DNA of 53,271 bases, taken from Dehalococcoidia bacterium. GTDB taxonomy: Bacteria > Chloroflexota > Dehalococcoidia > GIF9 > UBA5629. Within the stretch, counting starts at the first letter, position 1; each line of letters opens with the position of its first letter. Shown in pieces: positions 36,009-44,273 of this stretch. Below the pieces are notes generated by a model. That model was not told the origin of the DNA and did no database searches. It was given only the letters and a program-made list of their open reading frames with translations. The stretch spans positions 1 through 53,271 of the forward strand of contig JAQUQM010000003.1 in NCBI GenBank assembly GCA_028716085.1. Direction: 5' to 3'. Made by a program: the position numbers and the translations under genes.

Positions 36009-36123
36009 GACTATATCCTCCTTATTATTCAGAATAAAAAACGGCACAGAATTGCAATGTGAAACAACATTCAACAATCAAAAGGCCAATTTACAAAAAT
36101 AAATAATTTTTTTGAAAAACAAT

Positions 36124-38445
36124 TCAGGGTTTTAGGGGTAAAGTGGGGGAGGGCGGGCTGATGAGGTTTTTGAGGCAGACGACCGGCTCCCTGGCTAACA
36201 TTTCGCGCAGGATTGTGATGTCTGGCAGTCCCAGTGCAGCGGCTATGGCTTCGTCTATTGCTTTTCTGACAGGGTCATGCGCCATATGTGGGAAGGGCAG
36301 CAACTCCTCGTTGCAGAATTTATCATAAGTCGCAGATAGCGCTTTCAATTGTTTCGCTTTTAAATCTCCGACGGCTAAAACAGGCAATTCTGCTAATACT
36401 GGTTTCTTAAAGTCTACCCAAGCGCCTTCGGTTTCCTCTCTATGTGCTAACAACAATATAAGACCCAGTGTTGAATTGAGCCACAGTACTAAGGATTTTT
36501 CAGCGGTGGCGATATCCTGGTTAAACGCTAAAGGCCACCAAACATTAGATAAACCATTGGTCGGAAGGCGTACGCAAACTAACCGTTGCGTATTCAGACG
36601 AAGACGCTCCGCAAGCATTACAGTACCTGCCTTTGGCCAAAGATCAGATGCCTTCCTTAAGTTCCGACCCGGCTTTGCTTTGGCGAGAGGAGACAGATAG
36701 CAATTCGGATTTTGAGCAAGGGTAGTAACCAGGGGCGCATCATGACCCCAAAAAGCAGGATATGCAGTTGCACTTTTGGATAGCCGAAAGCCGTCGTGGA
36801 TGTCTCTACGATCTGGGCCAAGATCACCCAGTTTACCTAAACAGCTGAGCGATAAATTGCCTGCGACACCGGCTGCTGGAAGCCAGACATCACCTTTGAG
36901 CAAATGATAAGCTGCCCGTGTTAAGTCAGACTGGGCAAAGGCGCAGGGAAGTATCCAGGAGCCACTACGCAGAGCGTGCCATGGAATTGTGAGAGCTTCG
37001 CCGGACTTTTCCTCGCCGATATCTATATCAAGGGCACCCTGCTCATCGTTGACACTTGGAGCGTCTTTTTCAATGAGCGTCTGTGCAATACTTAGAGCCT
37101 CAAAACTGGTTATTTGGTTTCTCCACAGATTGACGCAAGTAACTCTGTCCTGATCTGTTTGATTGGATTCGCCGACCTTCTTAGCGACAACCAACACTTC
37201 GCTTAGAGATGTGTTTTCGGAAAAATTCCAGCGCTCCGGGTCCTGGCTGACTATCAGATATTCAAGAGCATACTGACGGCTAATAAGGTCCCGAGTAGGT
37301 TTCCAGGACACGCCAGACAGCAACGCTTTAGGAAGCACCAAAGCAATTCGTCCGTTTTGTTTTAATGCACGGTCACCGATGGCCACAAATACAGAGCCAA
37401 GACCGGCAGTTGAGCTGGCGGATACATTTGACGATTTCAACAATTTTGCGAGGTCTTTCTGCATTACGGAACGTTCTTTCTCGGGGACAGACCCAAAAAG
37501 TAGGTTGCCGCCCACACTGCGTGTAAATGGAGGATTCATAACGCAAAGATCAAGGTTCGGCAATGAAGCGACGAACTGGGTAACATCGCCACTGCCGGTG
37601 ACCTGGCCAGGAGAAGATGATCCTCCAAACAAATCCATGGTCATGGCAATTTCACGATCGCGTAAAAACTCAATGCTCCCCAACCGATGGTGAGGGCCGC
37701 CCAAGGGTAAGCTGTACAAATGCATTTTCTGAAAGGATATATCAGGAGCCTGCAGGGCAAGGGTTGAAGCGGTCAGATGGACTGCTGATGCAAGAACGTC
37801 ATAACCGTAAATGATATTTTCCATTAACAGCTTGTGCAGCTCGCGAAGATCCGGGTGAACCTGCTTATCCACACATAACCGAACGTAGTTGTCGACAATA
37901 GATTCGGCGCCGGCCATCAATAAAGTACCAGTCCCGCAAGCCAGGTCACTCATATGAAATGAAGCAAGGGATTCTAATTTAAACTGGTCATCCGGCCAAC
38001 GCTTAGCATCAAGCGCCAGCTTAAGAAGCAATGTAGCCGAAGGGACTGATGTATAAAATGTGCCAAGAAATTTGGCTTCCACGAGCAACCGATGATAAAC
38101 ACGGCCCATAAGATCGTGCCGTAACGCCGCCCTGTGGCGCACAATATCGAGAGCCCTTTGCGCTAAAAACCTAAGTGCTTTTTCAACATCGGGACTGGAC
38201 GGCAGAATTAGCATGATCTCACTGGCAATCTTGAATATGGGAACATAGTTGATATCGTTAGTTATATGCTGCCAGTGAGCTGTGAAAGCCGATGCAAGAT
38301 CGGGGGATTGGAGCGTTACACGGAGAGGTTCTACACCTTTAACATACGTTGAGGCAACTTCCTGAAAGACCATGGCATTCACCAGAGTTAGACTGGCAAT
38401 CCTACTAACGGCCGTGCGTTGTGCAGCTGTTAAGGTAGTACTCAT
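36124..38445 (-). CDS. N6-adenine DNA methyltransferase (type IIG/type I-like)
   Basis: 773 residues. The SAM motif is DLACGTGTLLMAGAESI (residues about 174-190) and the catalytic motif is NPPF in LCVMNPPFTRSVGG (about 308). This is the amino-methyltransferase gamma-type order used by Eco57I, type I M subunits and PglX-like proteins. The C-terminal third (VWWPLAFNQDIATAEKSLVLWLNSTLGLILL) is a target-recognition-like region. No nuclease domain is visible in it. It overlaps the upstream gene as ATGA, so the pair is translationally coupled; that gene carries a PD-(D/E)XK-like motif. Confidence 0.85.
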   Translation of the reverse strand: MSTTLTAAQRTAVSRIASLTLVNAMVFQEVASTYVKGVEPLRVTLQSPDLASAFTAHWQHITNDINYVPIFKIASEIMLILPSSPDVEKALRFLAQRALDIVRHRAALRHDLMGRVYHRLLVEAKFLGTFYTSVPSATLLLKLALDAKRWPDDQFKLESLASFHMSDLACGTGTLLMAGAESIVDNYVRLCVDKQVHPDLRELHKLLMENIIYGYDVLASAVHLTASTLALQAPDISFQKMHLYSLPLGGPHHRLGSIEFLRDREIAMTMDLFGGSSSPGQVTGSGDVTQFVASLPNLDLCVMNPPFTRSVGGNLLFGSVPEKERSVMQKDLAKLLKSSNVSASSTAGLGSVFVAIGDRALKQNGRIALVLPKALLSGVSWKPTRDLISRQYALEYLIVSQDPERWNFSENTSLSEVLVVAKKVGESNQTDQDRVTCVNLWRNQITSFEALSIAQTLIEKDAPSVNDEQGALDIDIGEEKSGEALTIPWHALRSGSWILPCAFAQSDLTRAAYHLLKGDVWLPAAGVAGNLSLSCLGKLGDLGPDRRDIHDGFRLSKSATAYPAFWGHDAPLVTTLAQNPNCYLSPLAKAKPGRNLRKASDLWPKAGTVMLAERLRLNTQRLVCVRLPTNGLSNVWWPLAFNQDIATAEKSLVLWLNSTLGLILLLAHREETEGAWVDFKKPVLAELPVLAVGDLKAKQLKALSATYDKFCNEELLPFPHMAHDPVRKAIDEAIAAALGLPDITILREMLAREPVVCLKNLISPPSPTLPLKP

Positions 38446-39041
38446 TCGTCATCCACAGGTGAATCGTCAGCTTCCTTTGATGATGGCTCACCGATGCCCA
38501 ATAAATCTGCACTGCGTTCAATGGCAGCAGGCGAAGAGCTGAGCGCCTGGGCAAAGACCTCGACCCCTGCATCAAGAGCTGCTACAGCCTGGGTCACAAC
38601 ATCTTCCTCTACCAGCTGATCAAAGGTACGACGTAACATAGTACCCAGGTAATTGGCATCCCCTTCGGTCCAGCCCTGTTCACCCGCCTCGCTGCAGATG
38701 GCAATTTGCAGCTTTGTTTTGTTAAGTTCAGCTTTAACTGCTGTGAAAGGTATTTTACGCAGAGAAGTTGGATATAGGACAGAAATACCAATATGAGCGA
38801 TACCCTGCTCGACACGTCCACGGGCATTTTGCAGAACATCTTCCCTGGCTGTGGGATGATCGGCTACTTTTCCCTCAATTGCCGTGCGAAGCCCGCGAAA
38901 TGACACAAGCACATCGGGAATACGACGAGATTGAGACACATGTTTTAAGGATTGCTCAGGCGCTGATATTATTCCTTGCTCGTCCAAGAGCTGAGCGAGC
39001 AGCACATTCAAGACTTCTTCGCGGTAGCCTGTGTTCTTCAT
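38442..39041 (-). CDS. small PD-(D/E)XK-like protein, probable restriction partner
   Basis: 199 residues. RRIPDVLVSFRGLRTAIEGKV contains the D and ExK spacing of PD-(D/E)XK nucleases (residues about 40-60). IAHIGISVLYP fits the following strand. The C-terminal half is helical and ends in an acidic tail. It is coupled by ATGA to the methyltransferase, which suggests a two-gene restriction-modification system with the nuclease on a separate, unusually small chain. Nuclease activity is inferred only from the motif. Confidence 0.65.
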   Translation of the reverse strand: MKNTGYREEVLNVLLAQLLDEQGIISAPEQSLKHVSQSRRIPDVLVSFRGLRTAIEGKVADHPTAREDVLQNARGRVEQGIAHIGISVLYPTSLRKIPFTAVKAELNKTKLQIAICSEAGEQGWTEGDANYLGTMLRRTFDQLVEEDVVTQAVAALDAGVEVFAQALSSSPAAIERSADLLGIGEPSSKEADDSPVDDE

Positions 39042-39162
39042 AGAGAGGCCTAGCTGATTTTAACACAGCAGCAGAAATACGTATAGACCGCAGAGACAGT
39101 TGATATGTTATGGTCACGCTGCTATGCTCTGCAATATAAAAGGGATATAGAGGATCTGCCTA

Positions 39163-39873
39163 ATGGAAACAGCAGATATGAAGCTATTTATACAACAACT
39201 ACTGTCAGAACTGAGAAGCAAGAGTGCCCTAAATGTTGACCAATATGAACAAAAACTAAAAGACAACACCAAGAATATTGATCACCTGAATGACCTGCTT
39301 TTAGAAGGGCGAGCAGCTTTAATGTTTATTAACAACAAGTTCATGGTCACGTTTGGTGAAAGTCCCGACCTCAAAATCGAAATAGGCGACGAAATTGTGG
39401 GCGTGGAGGTAAAGCACTTCAGGGTAAAGCACCAAGATCAAATAGATGAGAAGGCCATGGAAGACCAAGCGCGAAAATATCAGGAAACCGGGGATGAAGA
39501 AGATGATCTTTTTGTTCCGATCGGCGATACAACTGCAACTGAGGGCACACCGACCTGGCAACAAATGGCTAATGTGGCTGCAAGTAAGGCTAAGCAATAT
39601 TTAAAGGACGCCCCCAATATACTGATTATAGAAAGCAGTAGCGAATCCACTTCATTGACCCTATCAACTGCAGCCCATGAATTTGAAGATATTGTACATG
39701 AGAGATGTGATCCCCGGCTACGCAGGTTAAATGCGTTAATGATGGTGAACTGTAGCTTATACGGATTTGGAAATAGCGGACCCTATAACATCGAATTTTG
39801 TCAGCTTGTCACCTCTACAAACCCAATGAGTAATAAGCTGGTTGAGGCCCTCTCGAATATCAGATTAGGATAA
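39163..39873 (+). CDS. nuclease-like protein of unknown family
   Basis: 236 residues. SPDLKIEIGDEIVGVEVKHFRV gives a D and ExK arrangement on two strands, compatible with a PD-(D/E)XK fold, and PNILIIESSS fits a later core strand. The N-terminal 60 residues are helical. It is divergent from the restriction-methylation pair, with GAGGAT eight bases before ATG 39163. It could be a third component of the same defence system or an independent solitary nuclease. No homologue is recognised. Confidence 0.55.
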   Translation: METADMKLFIQQLLSELRSKSALNVDQYEQKLKDNTKNIDHLNDLLLEGRAALMFINNKFMVTFGESPDLKIEIGDEIVGVEVKHFRVKHQDQIDEKAMEDQARKYQETGDEEDDLFVPIGDTTATEGTPTWQQMANVAASKAKQYLKDAPNILIIESSSESTSLTLSTAAHEFEDIVHERCDPRLRRLNALMMVNCSLYGFGNSGPYNIEFCQLVTSTNPMSNKLVEALSNIRLG

Positions 39874-39915
39874 CGTAGAACTTTCTATCTGGCTTCCAAT
39901 ACAGAAGTTAAACAC

Positions 39916-39944
39916 TTGGAAAGTATTGACAGAGGATATATAAT
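39916..39944 (+). promoter_or_regulatory. candidate promoter for the small hairpin RNA
   Basis: TTGGAA (39916-39921), 17 bases, TATAAT (39939-39944). Transcription would start about 39951, just before the hairpin. Confidence 0.4.
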
Positions 39945-39951
39945 ATACACA

Positions 39952-40010
39952 TCACGACGAGGGAGCATCTTGTGGGTTCAGTCCCATAAGGTTCTCCCTC
40001 AATATTTTTC
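39952..40010 (+). ncRNA. small hairpin RNA or terminator with bipartite stem
   Basis: GAGGGAG (39959-39965) pairs with CTCCCTC (39994-40000). Inside it, after a 3x3 internal loop, CTTGTGGG (39969-39976) pairs with CCCATAAG (39983-39990), including a G-U valid only on the plus strand. AATATTTTT follows. It may end transcription of the 39163 gene, but with the TATAAT just upstream it may instead be an independent 60-base RNA. Confidence 0.5.
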
Positions 40011-40529
40011 TATCTCATCAATCAGCTTATCAAGAAAGGCAATCCTACCCCGAGCTGCGCTGCTTAACAGGTGAGAGCAACCCTTCTGGCTAGGTGAGAG
40101 GACCATATCCAGTTTATCCAATGAGATCAGCTTTTTAACGAGATTATCAAAATCACCATCACTCGTGATGATAATTGCCTTATCGTAGTTATTTATCTCA
40201 TCCATAACCTGTAATACAAGGTCAGCATCACAATCACATTTGGTTTTGCCTTTATCTACTTCGAATGTTTTACCGCAAACCGGACAGGTAACAGATTTAC
40301 CTCCCTTTTTAGTAACATCCCGGAAGGCCAAGGTATAGCCGTACGAAGACAGAGCATCGTAAATATGCTGGTTTTGGGGTACACGACCCATGAAGTAATA
40401 AGCGATGGTTACATTATGCCTTTTCTTCAGGTACGATAGTAGTTTATCGTATTTAAGCTGAATGCCTAAACCAATAAACGTGAGGTGAAGGTTGTTGCCA
40501 TCGATGAATACGAAATTACTTATAGGCAT
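39999..40529 (-). CDS. NYN-domain (PIN-like) protein with zinc insert
   Basis: 176 residues. NYN/LabA-type acidic motifs are present: FVFIDGNNLHLT at the N-terminus, CDADLVLQVMDEI and IITSDGDFDNLV later. Between them CPVCGKTF and CDCDA form a small zinc knuckle, inserted near residues 88-110. The domain family are metal-dependent RNases, often acting in RNA turnover or toxin systems. The stop codon touches the base of the hairpin. It is a solitary gene in the accessory region. Confidence 0.82.
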   Translation of the reverse strand: MPISNFVFIDGNNLHLTFIGLGIQLKYDKLLSYLKKRHNVTIAYYFMGRVPQNQHIYDALSSYGYTLAFRDVTKKGGKSVTCPVCGKTFEVDKGKTKCDCDADLVLQVMDEINNYDKAIIITSDGDFDNLVKKLISLDKLDMVLSPSQKGCSHLLSSAARGRIAFLDKLIDEIEKY

Positions 40530-40608
40530 CGAAGGGGATTATAACACCTCTATTTGCGGTGTCAATGGGAAGTGGTAAGTATTCGGTGGACTGCTTCATG
40601 GGATAAAT

Positions 40609-40632
40609 GGGCAGGGCTTTTACACCCTGCCC
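40609..40632 (-). terminator. hairpin downstream of the 65-residue gene
   Basis: GGGCAGGG and CCCTGCCC form a perfect 8-bp stem with an 8-base loop, nine bases after the stop codon of the leftward gene. The following ATTTATC is only a weak T-run. Confidence 0.5.
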
Positions 40633-40640
40633 TATATAAC

Positions 40641-40838
40641 CTATACACTGACGTGCTGCTGGATGAATTTACCAAGTGCTAAGGCTTCCTGATCTGTGAG
40701 CATGATACGATCGAATTTACGACCGTAGGCGCAATAGCCGTCCAGGAACAGGTTATCGCCCAAGTGGGATACTTCGATGCAAAAGCCATCGGCAAAGGAA
40801 CCGCGCAAAATAACTTTGTCCAACTTTTCTTCCGCCAA
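40641..40838 (-). CDS. small conserved-looking protein of unknown function
   Basis: 65 residues, TTG start with AGGAGG six bases upstream, an excellent ribosome binding site. The sequence (VILRGSFADGFCIEVSHLGDNLFLDGY, then LTDQEALALGKFIQQHVSV) suggests a few beta-strands and a C-terminal helix. No motif is recognised. It runs divergently from the large RNA region and is followed by a hairpin terminator. Confidence 0.65.
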   Translation of the reverse strand: MAEEKLDKVILRGSFADGFCIEVSHLGDNLFLDGYCAYGRKFDRIMLTDQEALALGKFIQQHVSV

Positions 40839-42250
40839 TCAAGACCTCCTTTATTTTGATATACCAGGCCGACCGACCAGGCGCATTGAAGAGCGCACGG
40901 CCATTAGCTGCACCAGCGGGCACAGCCGTGAGTGAGAACTTTAAGTTTTCCCTTTCACTTTCTTATCAGCAGAATTTTGCTCAAGGCCGTGGCTGCAAGG
41001 ATGAATCACGAAGTGATCACTTTTGAAATAAATTTCCCTCAGCACCTAAATTTATTTTGAAAGCCTGCCTTGCAGCCACCGAAGCCATTGAGCGACAAAA
41101 TATGTCTTGAAAGTGAAAGATAAATACCTTGATCTACAGATGGGGGATAGGCGGCACAACATATTTTTGGGGGTAAGCCGGACGCTGTGCCGCACGGCGC
41201 GCAGGGCGTAGCCCGAGCACCCGGCAAAAGCGGACGGCTGGGTTGGGGGAAAAGAGAAACTCTTAGAAGTTCTTGACCTTCATTGTTCCCGCCGTCACGG
41301 CCAGTGCGGGACGCACCGGAGCGGAAGCGACGCACCGGAACGGTGTACGGCCGTGGCGGCGGAATAGATTGAACGGGCGGTGAGGGCGAGATAACCGGCA
41401 TGGGGTGATGTTAGATGGCCGTGGGTGGTGTGCCTGGGGGCAGGCCGACGGTGGTGGAGAAATGGCGACAATTACGCAGTAACGAGCTGCGAAACGCACC
41501 GTGGGCCTGCGGCGGGCGGTTAACAGTAACCTGGTTTTTATGTTGAAAATGATTAAACCGCTCATAAAAACCGGGCTGCCCGCCCGCCGTTCACCCCAGG
41601 CACATGGGGCAAACGGGCGCCGTGCCGGGTGTCGTGCTTCTCATTACCTGCACGCACACTGGCAGCGGCTGCCCGTGGGCTTGGAAGCACAGCCAGTTCA
41701 TGCGATGGCCGACAGGCCAGGGCATGACGGCTGTGGTAGGCCATCTGCCAGTACTACTATCCGCCGGTTTCGCATGGGGTGGGGCAAATGAAAGTCTCCA
41801 ACCGCTTTGATTCTTTCCGAAAAGCCCTCTGGCGGGGTGGGGTTGGGACGTAACCTGGCGCACTGACCTGGCAACGATACCAAGCTCTTAGTGTGCTGAC
41901 CTGATAAAAGGAAGCGACGAATAAAGCGCAGATGCCGGTTGACGGGAACGGATGGCGGGGAAGTAGGTGGGTGGTGGTGAAGATCACCAACCGCTTTTAA
42001 TCTTCGAGCGACCAAGTTAACAACGCAACGATTGCTGCGAATCCGATGGGGATTGGTGGATGGGGGCATGGGGTGGATGCCGTGCATGATCTGCGGGTAG
42101 CCAAAATTGTGCGAACATGACCTGGCCCGGACATGGGAAGAACAAGCAGCGTGTGCATCTCACCGTAAGGCATGGGATAATGGGGCAAGAACCCGGCAGC
42201 GAGGCTGGGCGGCCGGCAAGGGGCTGGAGTAGGAGATAGGCGTTTGTCAG

Positions 42251-42278
42251 TTGACAAAGTAGTAAGAAGTAGTAATAT
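42251..42278 (+). promoter_or_regulatory. candidate internal promoter near the RNA 3' end
   Basis: TTGACA (42251-42256), 16 bases, TAATAT (42273-42278). It would give a separate transcript of about 70 bases ending at the terminator. The TTGACA also forms part of a 7-bp inverted repeat (TTTGTCA-GT-TGACAAA), so it may be structural instead. Confidence 0.4.
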
Positions 42279-42311
42279 TAGGACATTAAAGGTTCCCCCC
42301 TGGTGAATGTG

Positions 42312-42353
42312 CCCCCGGGCACTGCCTAGAGCTAGCCGGGGGGGTCATTTTTT
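42312..42353 (+). terminator. intrinsic terminator of the large RNA
   Basis: CCCCCGG (42312-42318) pairs with CCGGGGG (42336-42342), with an inner CTAG-AG-CTAG stem, followed by TCATTTTTTCT. An alternative hairpin GTGCCC-CC-GGGCAC uses the left arm and would disrupt this stem. The T-run is only on the plus strand. Confidence 0.75.
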
Positions 42354-42360
42354 CTCCGAG

Positions 42361-42996
42361 CTAATAGAGCTGCAGTTCGCTTTTTATCAAGCTCCGAATC
42401 CTGGTGTAAGACCGCTTGTCTGAATTCTCCCATTTTCTATATATCGCCCAGCTACAATAGTCCACGATTTGCAAGTAGGGATGGCTCATTGAGGAATGCA
42501 TCAACACCTGATAGGGCGTACGTGAAAAATGCTGCGATAGATACTTCTTCACACCCTTTATCAAGGATTCCCTATCCCTGGCATGGGCAAACTCTCTATC
42601 CATAAAAACGAAAACCCTGTCATGCCCCTTGAGGCCGGGTATGCCATTCAGAGCATCCTTGAACAGACTGGAGATCATAACCGGATAGGCAAGCTCGATA
42701 CTGTGAAGCGAGACCGGGGATTTTGCCTTCTCAAAAACCACACTATCCATGCGCATGTGGGTGAACTTGCTGATTATATCGAAAACCTGGTTCCTGACTT
42801 CTTGTCTATCCTCGGCAGCATGGAAATATTCGACCTCGAAACCGCCATCAATTAACCAATGCCTACGAGCATGAAGATCGATAACACCAGGACAAACATC
42901 CTCACACATCACGCTGGTAAGCACAAGATATTTAGTACCGGAAGGCGAGAAATCATAATTGCCAGATACATCTATGAACACATACAAAGGAGGCAT
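42361..42996 (-). CDS. DUF3800 protein (RNase H-like fold)
   Basis: 211 residues. YVFIDVSGNYDFSPSGTKYLVLTSV matches the DUF3800 start, where the usual DESG reads DVSG. VFMDREFAHARD and YLQIVDYCSWAIYRKWE supply later conserved acidic positions. The family is predicted to have an RNase H-like fold and is common in phage-related and defence islands; its biochemistry is not established. The loss of Glu in the first motif may reduce activity. It converges on the large RNA, with its stop seven bases beyond the terminator. The 230-base gap upstream of it (42997-43232) is AT-rich, with a repeated AAATTATTTCT and no clear promoter. Confidence 0.75.
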   Translation of the reverse strand: MPPLYVFIDVSGNYDFSPSGTKYLVLTSVMCEDVCPGVIDLHARRHWLIDGGFEVEYFHAAEDRQEVRNQVFDIISKFTHMRMDSVVFEKAKSPVSLHSIELAYPVMISSLFKDALNGIPGLKGHDRVFVFMDREFAHARDRESLIKGVKKYLSQHFSRTPYQVLMHSSMSHPYLQIVDYCSWAIYRKWENSDKRSYTRIRSLIKSELQLY

Positions 42997-43232
42997 AACC
43001 AGTGAATTATATCAGCCGGTCACCCAATGTCAATGCAGAGCGAACTACAGATCAATCCTAGTTTTGACTCCCTATAGACCTTTTTACCATCAAGATATAG
43101 TATCACGGAATTGAACTAGAACAGGAAACAATTTAATAAGTTTAAAAATTATTTCTCAGAAGAACTGTAGCTAAAATAAGAATAACAGCAAAAAGAAATT
43201 ACAAATTATTTCTGTTAAAATAGAAATTGATT

Positions 43233-44273
43233 ATGCCCTCAAAAGGAAAGGCGCCGGTCGACAGGGAAGTTGGTCCAGAGAATGAGTTCTATTTCCAGTG
43301 GCATGTGACGGAGCGGTGCAACAGGCGATGCTTACACTGTTATCAAAGTACACAACGTACGAAGGAACTATCAACTCCCGAACTGGGTAAAATCCTAACA
43401 ATTATGGAAACGGCGCTCGCCAAATGGAACCGCAGGGGATCAATCTCCTTCACCGGGGGTGAACCCTTCATCCGTCGTACAGAACTGATTGACCTGCTGG
43501 AAAAGGTGGATAAGAGCGCGCAATTTGATTTCTACGATATTCTGACAAACGGGTCCCTAATTGACAATGAGCTTTTGATATTGTTGAAGAAAGCCAGCAA
43601 ATTAAGGCGAGTCCAAGTCTCCCTTGAAGGTTCTACCCCAACGACCAATGACAGGCTTAGAGGACACGGTAGTTTTGCAGAGACAATGAAAGCAATCAAA
43701 GGACTAAAACAATGCGGTTTCACGGTGAGCGTTATGACCACGGTAAGCCGGCTGAACTATCGGGATATATCGAACATCCTCGATTTATTAAAGCAAGAAG
43801 GAGTGGACACTTTTTCGGTAGAGCGTCTGGTCCCGGAAGGCAAAGGTAAACAACTCAAGGACCAATTGCTCACTGCATCAGAAGTAAGGGACATGTTTGA
43901 GTTACTTTACAAATTGAAGCAAAAGAGCAAGACCCCCCGAATACTTACATACAGGCCGCTTTACTGCTTAGTCGCTCCTGATGACATGCACAATGGTGCT
44001 CTCTGCTCAGTTGGAAATAATGCACTGACAATAATGCCTGATGGGACAGTCTACCCATGCAGGCGTTTGCCAATACCGATAGGCAACATACTTGAGGACG
44101 GTTTGTTCTCAATCTGGTACCAGTCCGAAGTATTGTGGGATATTAGAAACCCTGCAAATCTCAAAGGAAAATGTGGTCAATGTAATTTAATGACACATTG
44201 CCGCGGCTGCAGAGCAGTTGCATATGCGGTGACTGGAGATTACTTAGCGGAGGACCCCCAATGCTGGAACTGA
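43233..44273 (+). CDS. radical SAM/SPASM peptide maturase
   Basis: 346 residues from ATG 43233 (the track uses TTG 43227). The SAM-binding cluster motif is CNRRCLHC near residue 31. The barrel contains SFTGGEPF and LRRVQVSLEGS. A C-terminal SPASM domain (about 255-346: CSVGNNALTIMPDGTVYPCRR, then CGQCNLMTHCRGC and DPQCWN) binds auxiliary clusters, as in enzymes that crosslink or epimerise ribosomal peptides. It overlaps the PqqD-like gene by 13 bases. With a Cys-rich peptide two genes on, thioether formation is a sensible guess, but epimerisation or C-C bonding cannot be excluded. Confidence 0.92.
   Translation: MPSKGKAPVDREVGPENEFYFQWHVTERCNRRCLHCYQSTQRTKELSTPELGKILTIMETALAKWNRRGSISFTGGEPFIRRTELIDLLEKVDKSAQFDFYDILTNGSLIDNELLILLKKASKLRRVQVSLEGSTPTTNDRLRGHGSFAETMKAIKGLKQCGFTVSVMTTVSRLNYRDISNILDLLKQEGVDTFSVERLVPEGKGKQLKDQLLTASEVRDMFELLYKLKQKSKTPRILTYRPLYCLVAPDDMHNGALCSVGNNALTIMPDGTVYPCRRLPIPIGNILEDGLFSIWYQSEVLWDIRNPANLKGKCGQCNLMTHCRGCRAVAYAVTGDYLAEDPQCWN

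Larger units (their letters stand above)
40860..42353 (+). ncRNA. large structured noncoding RNA, unrecognised family
   Basis: Nested arms fill the segment. One domain: CTTTCACTTTC (40952-40962) with 41109-41119; GCTCAA (40979-40984) with 41088-41093; GTGGCTGCAAGG (40989-41000) with 41068-41079; AAATAAATTT (41026-41035) with 41048-41057. Further helices: 41151-41158 with 41186-41193; 41291-41302 with 41349-41360; 41440-41453 with 41497-41510 (one mismatch); 41511-41519 with 41580-41588; 41533-41542 with 41563-41572; 41688-41694 with 41729-41735, enclosing 41698-41703 with 41722-41727. The U-G pairs in three helices and the 3' terminator all fit plus-strand RNA. ORFs here overlap in several frames and lack ribosome binding sites. 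The exact 5' end is not determined. It does not match group II intron domain V or any large RNA I can recall. Confidence 0.72.

Noticed and set aside
41039-42257. Many overlapping ORFs on both strands (for example 41698-42087, 41604-41810)
   Set aside because: They lie in GC-rich, self-complementary sequence, overlap in several frames, lack ribosome binding sites and show no domain or coherent composition.
40860-42353. Group II intron or rRNA fragment
   Set aside because: No domain V-like 34-base motif, no intron-encoded protein, and no rRNA landmark sequence could be seen.
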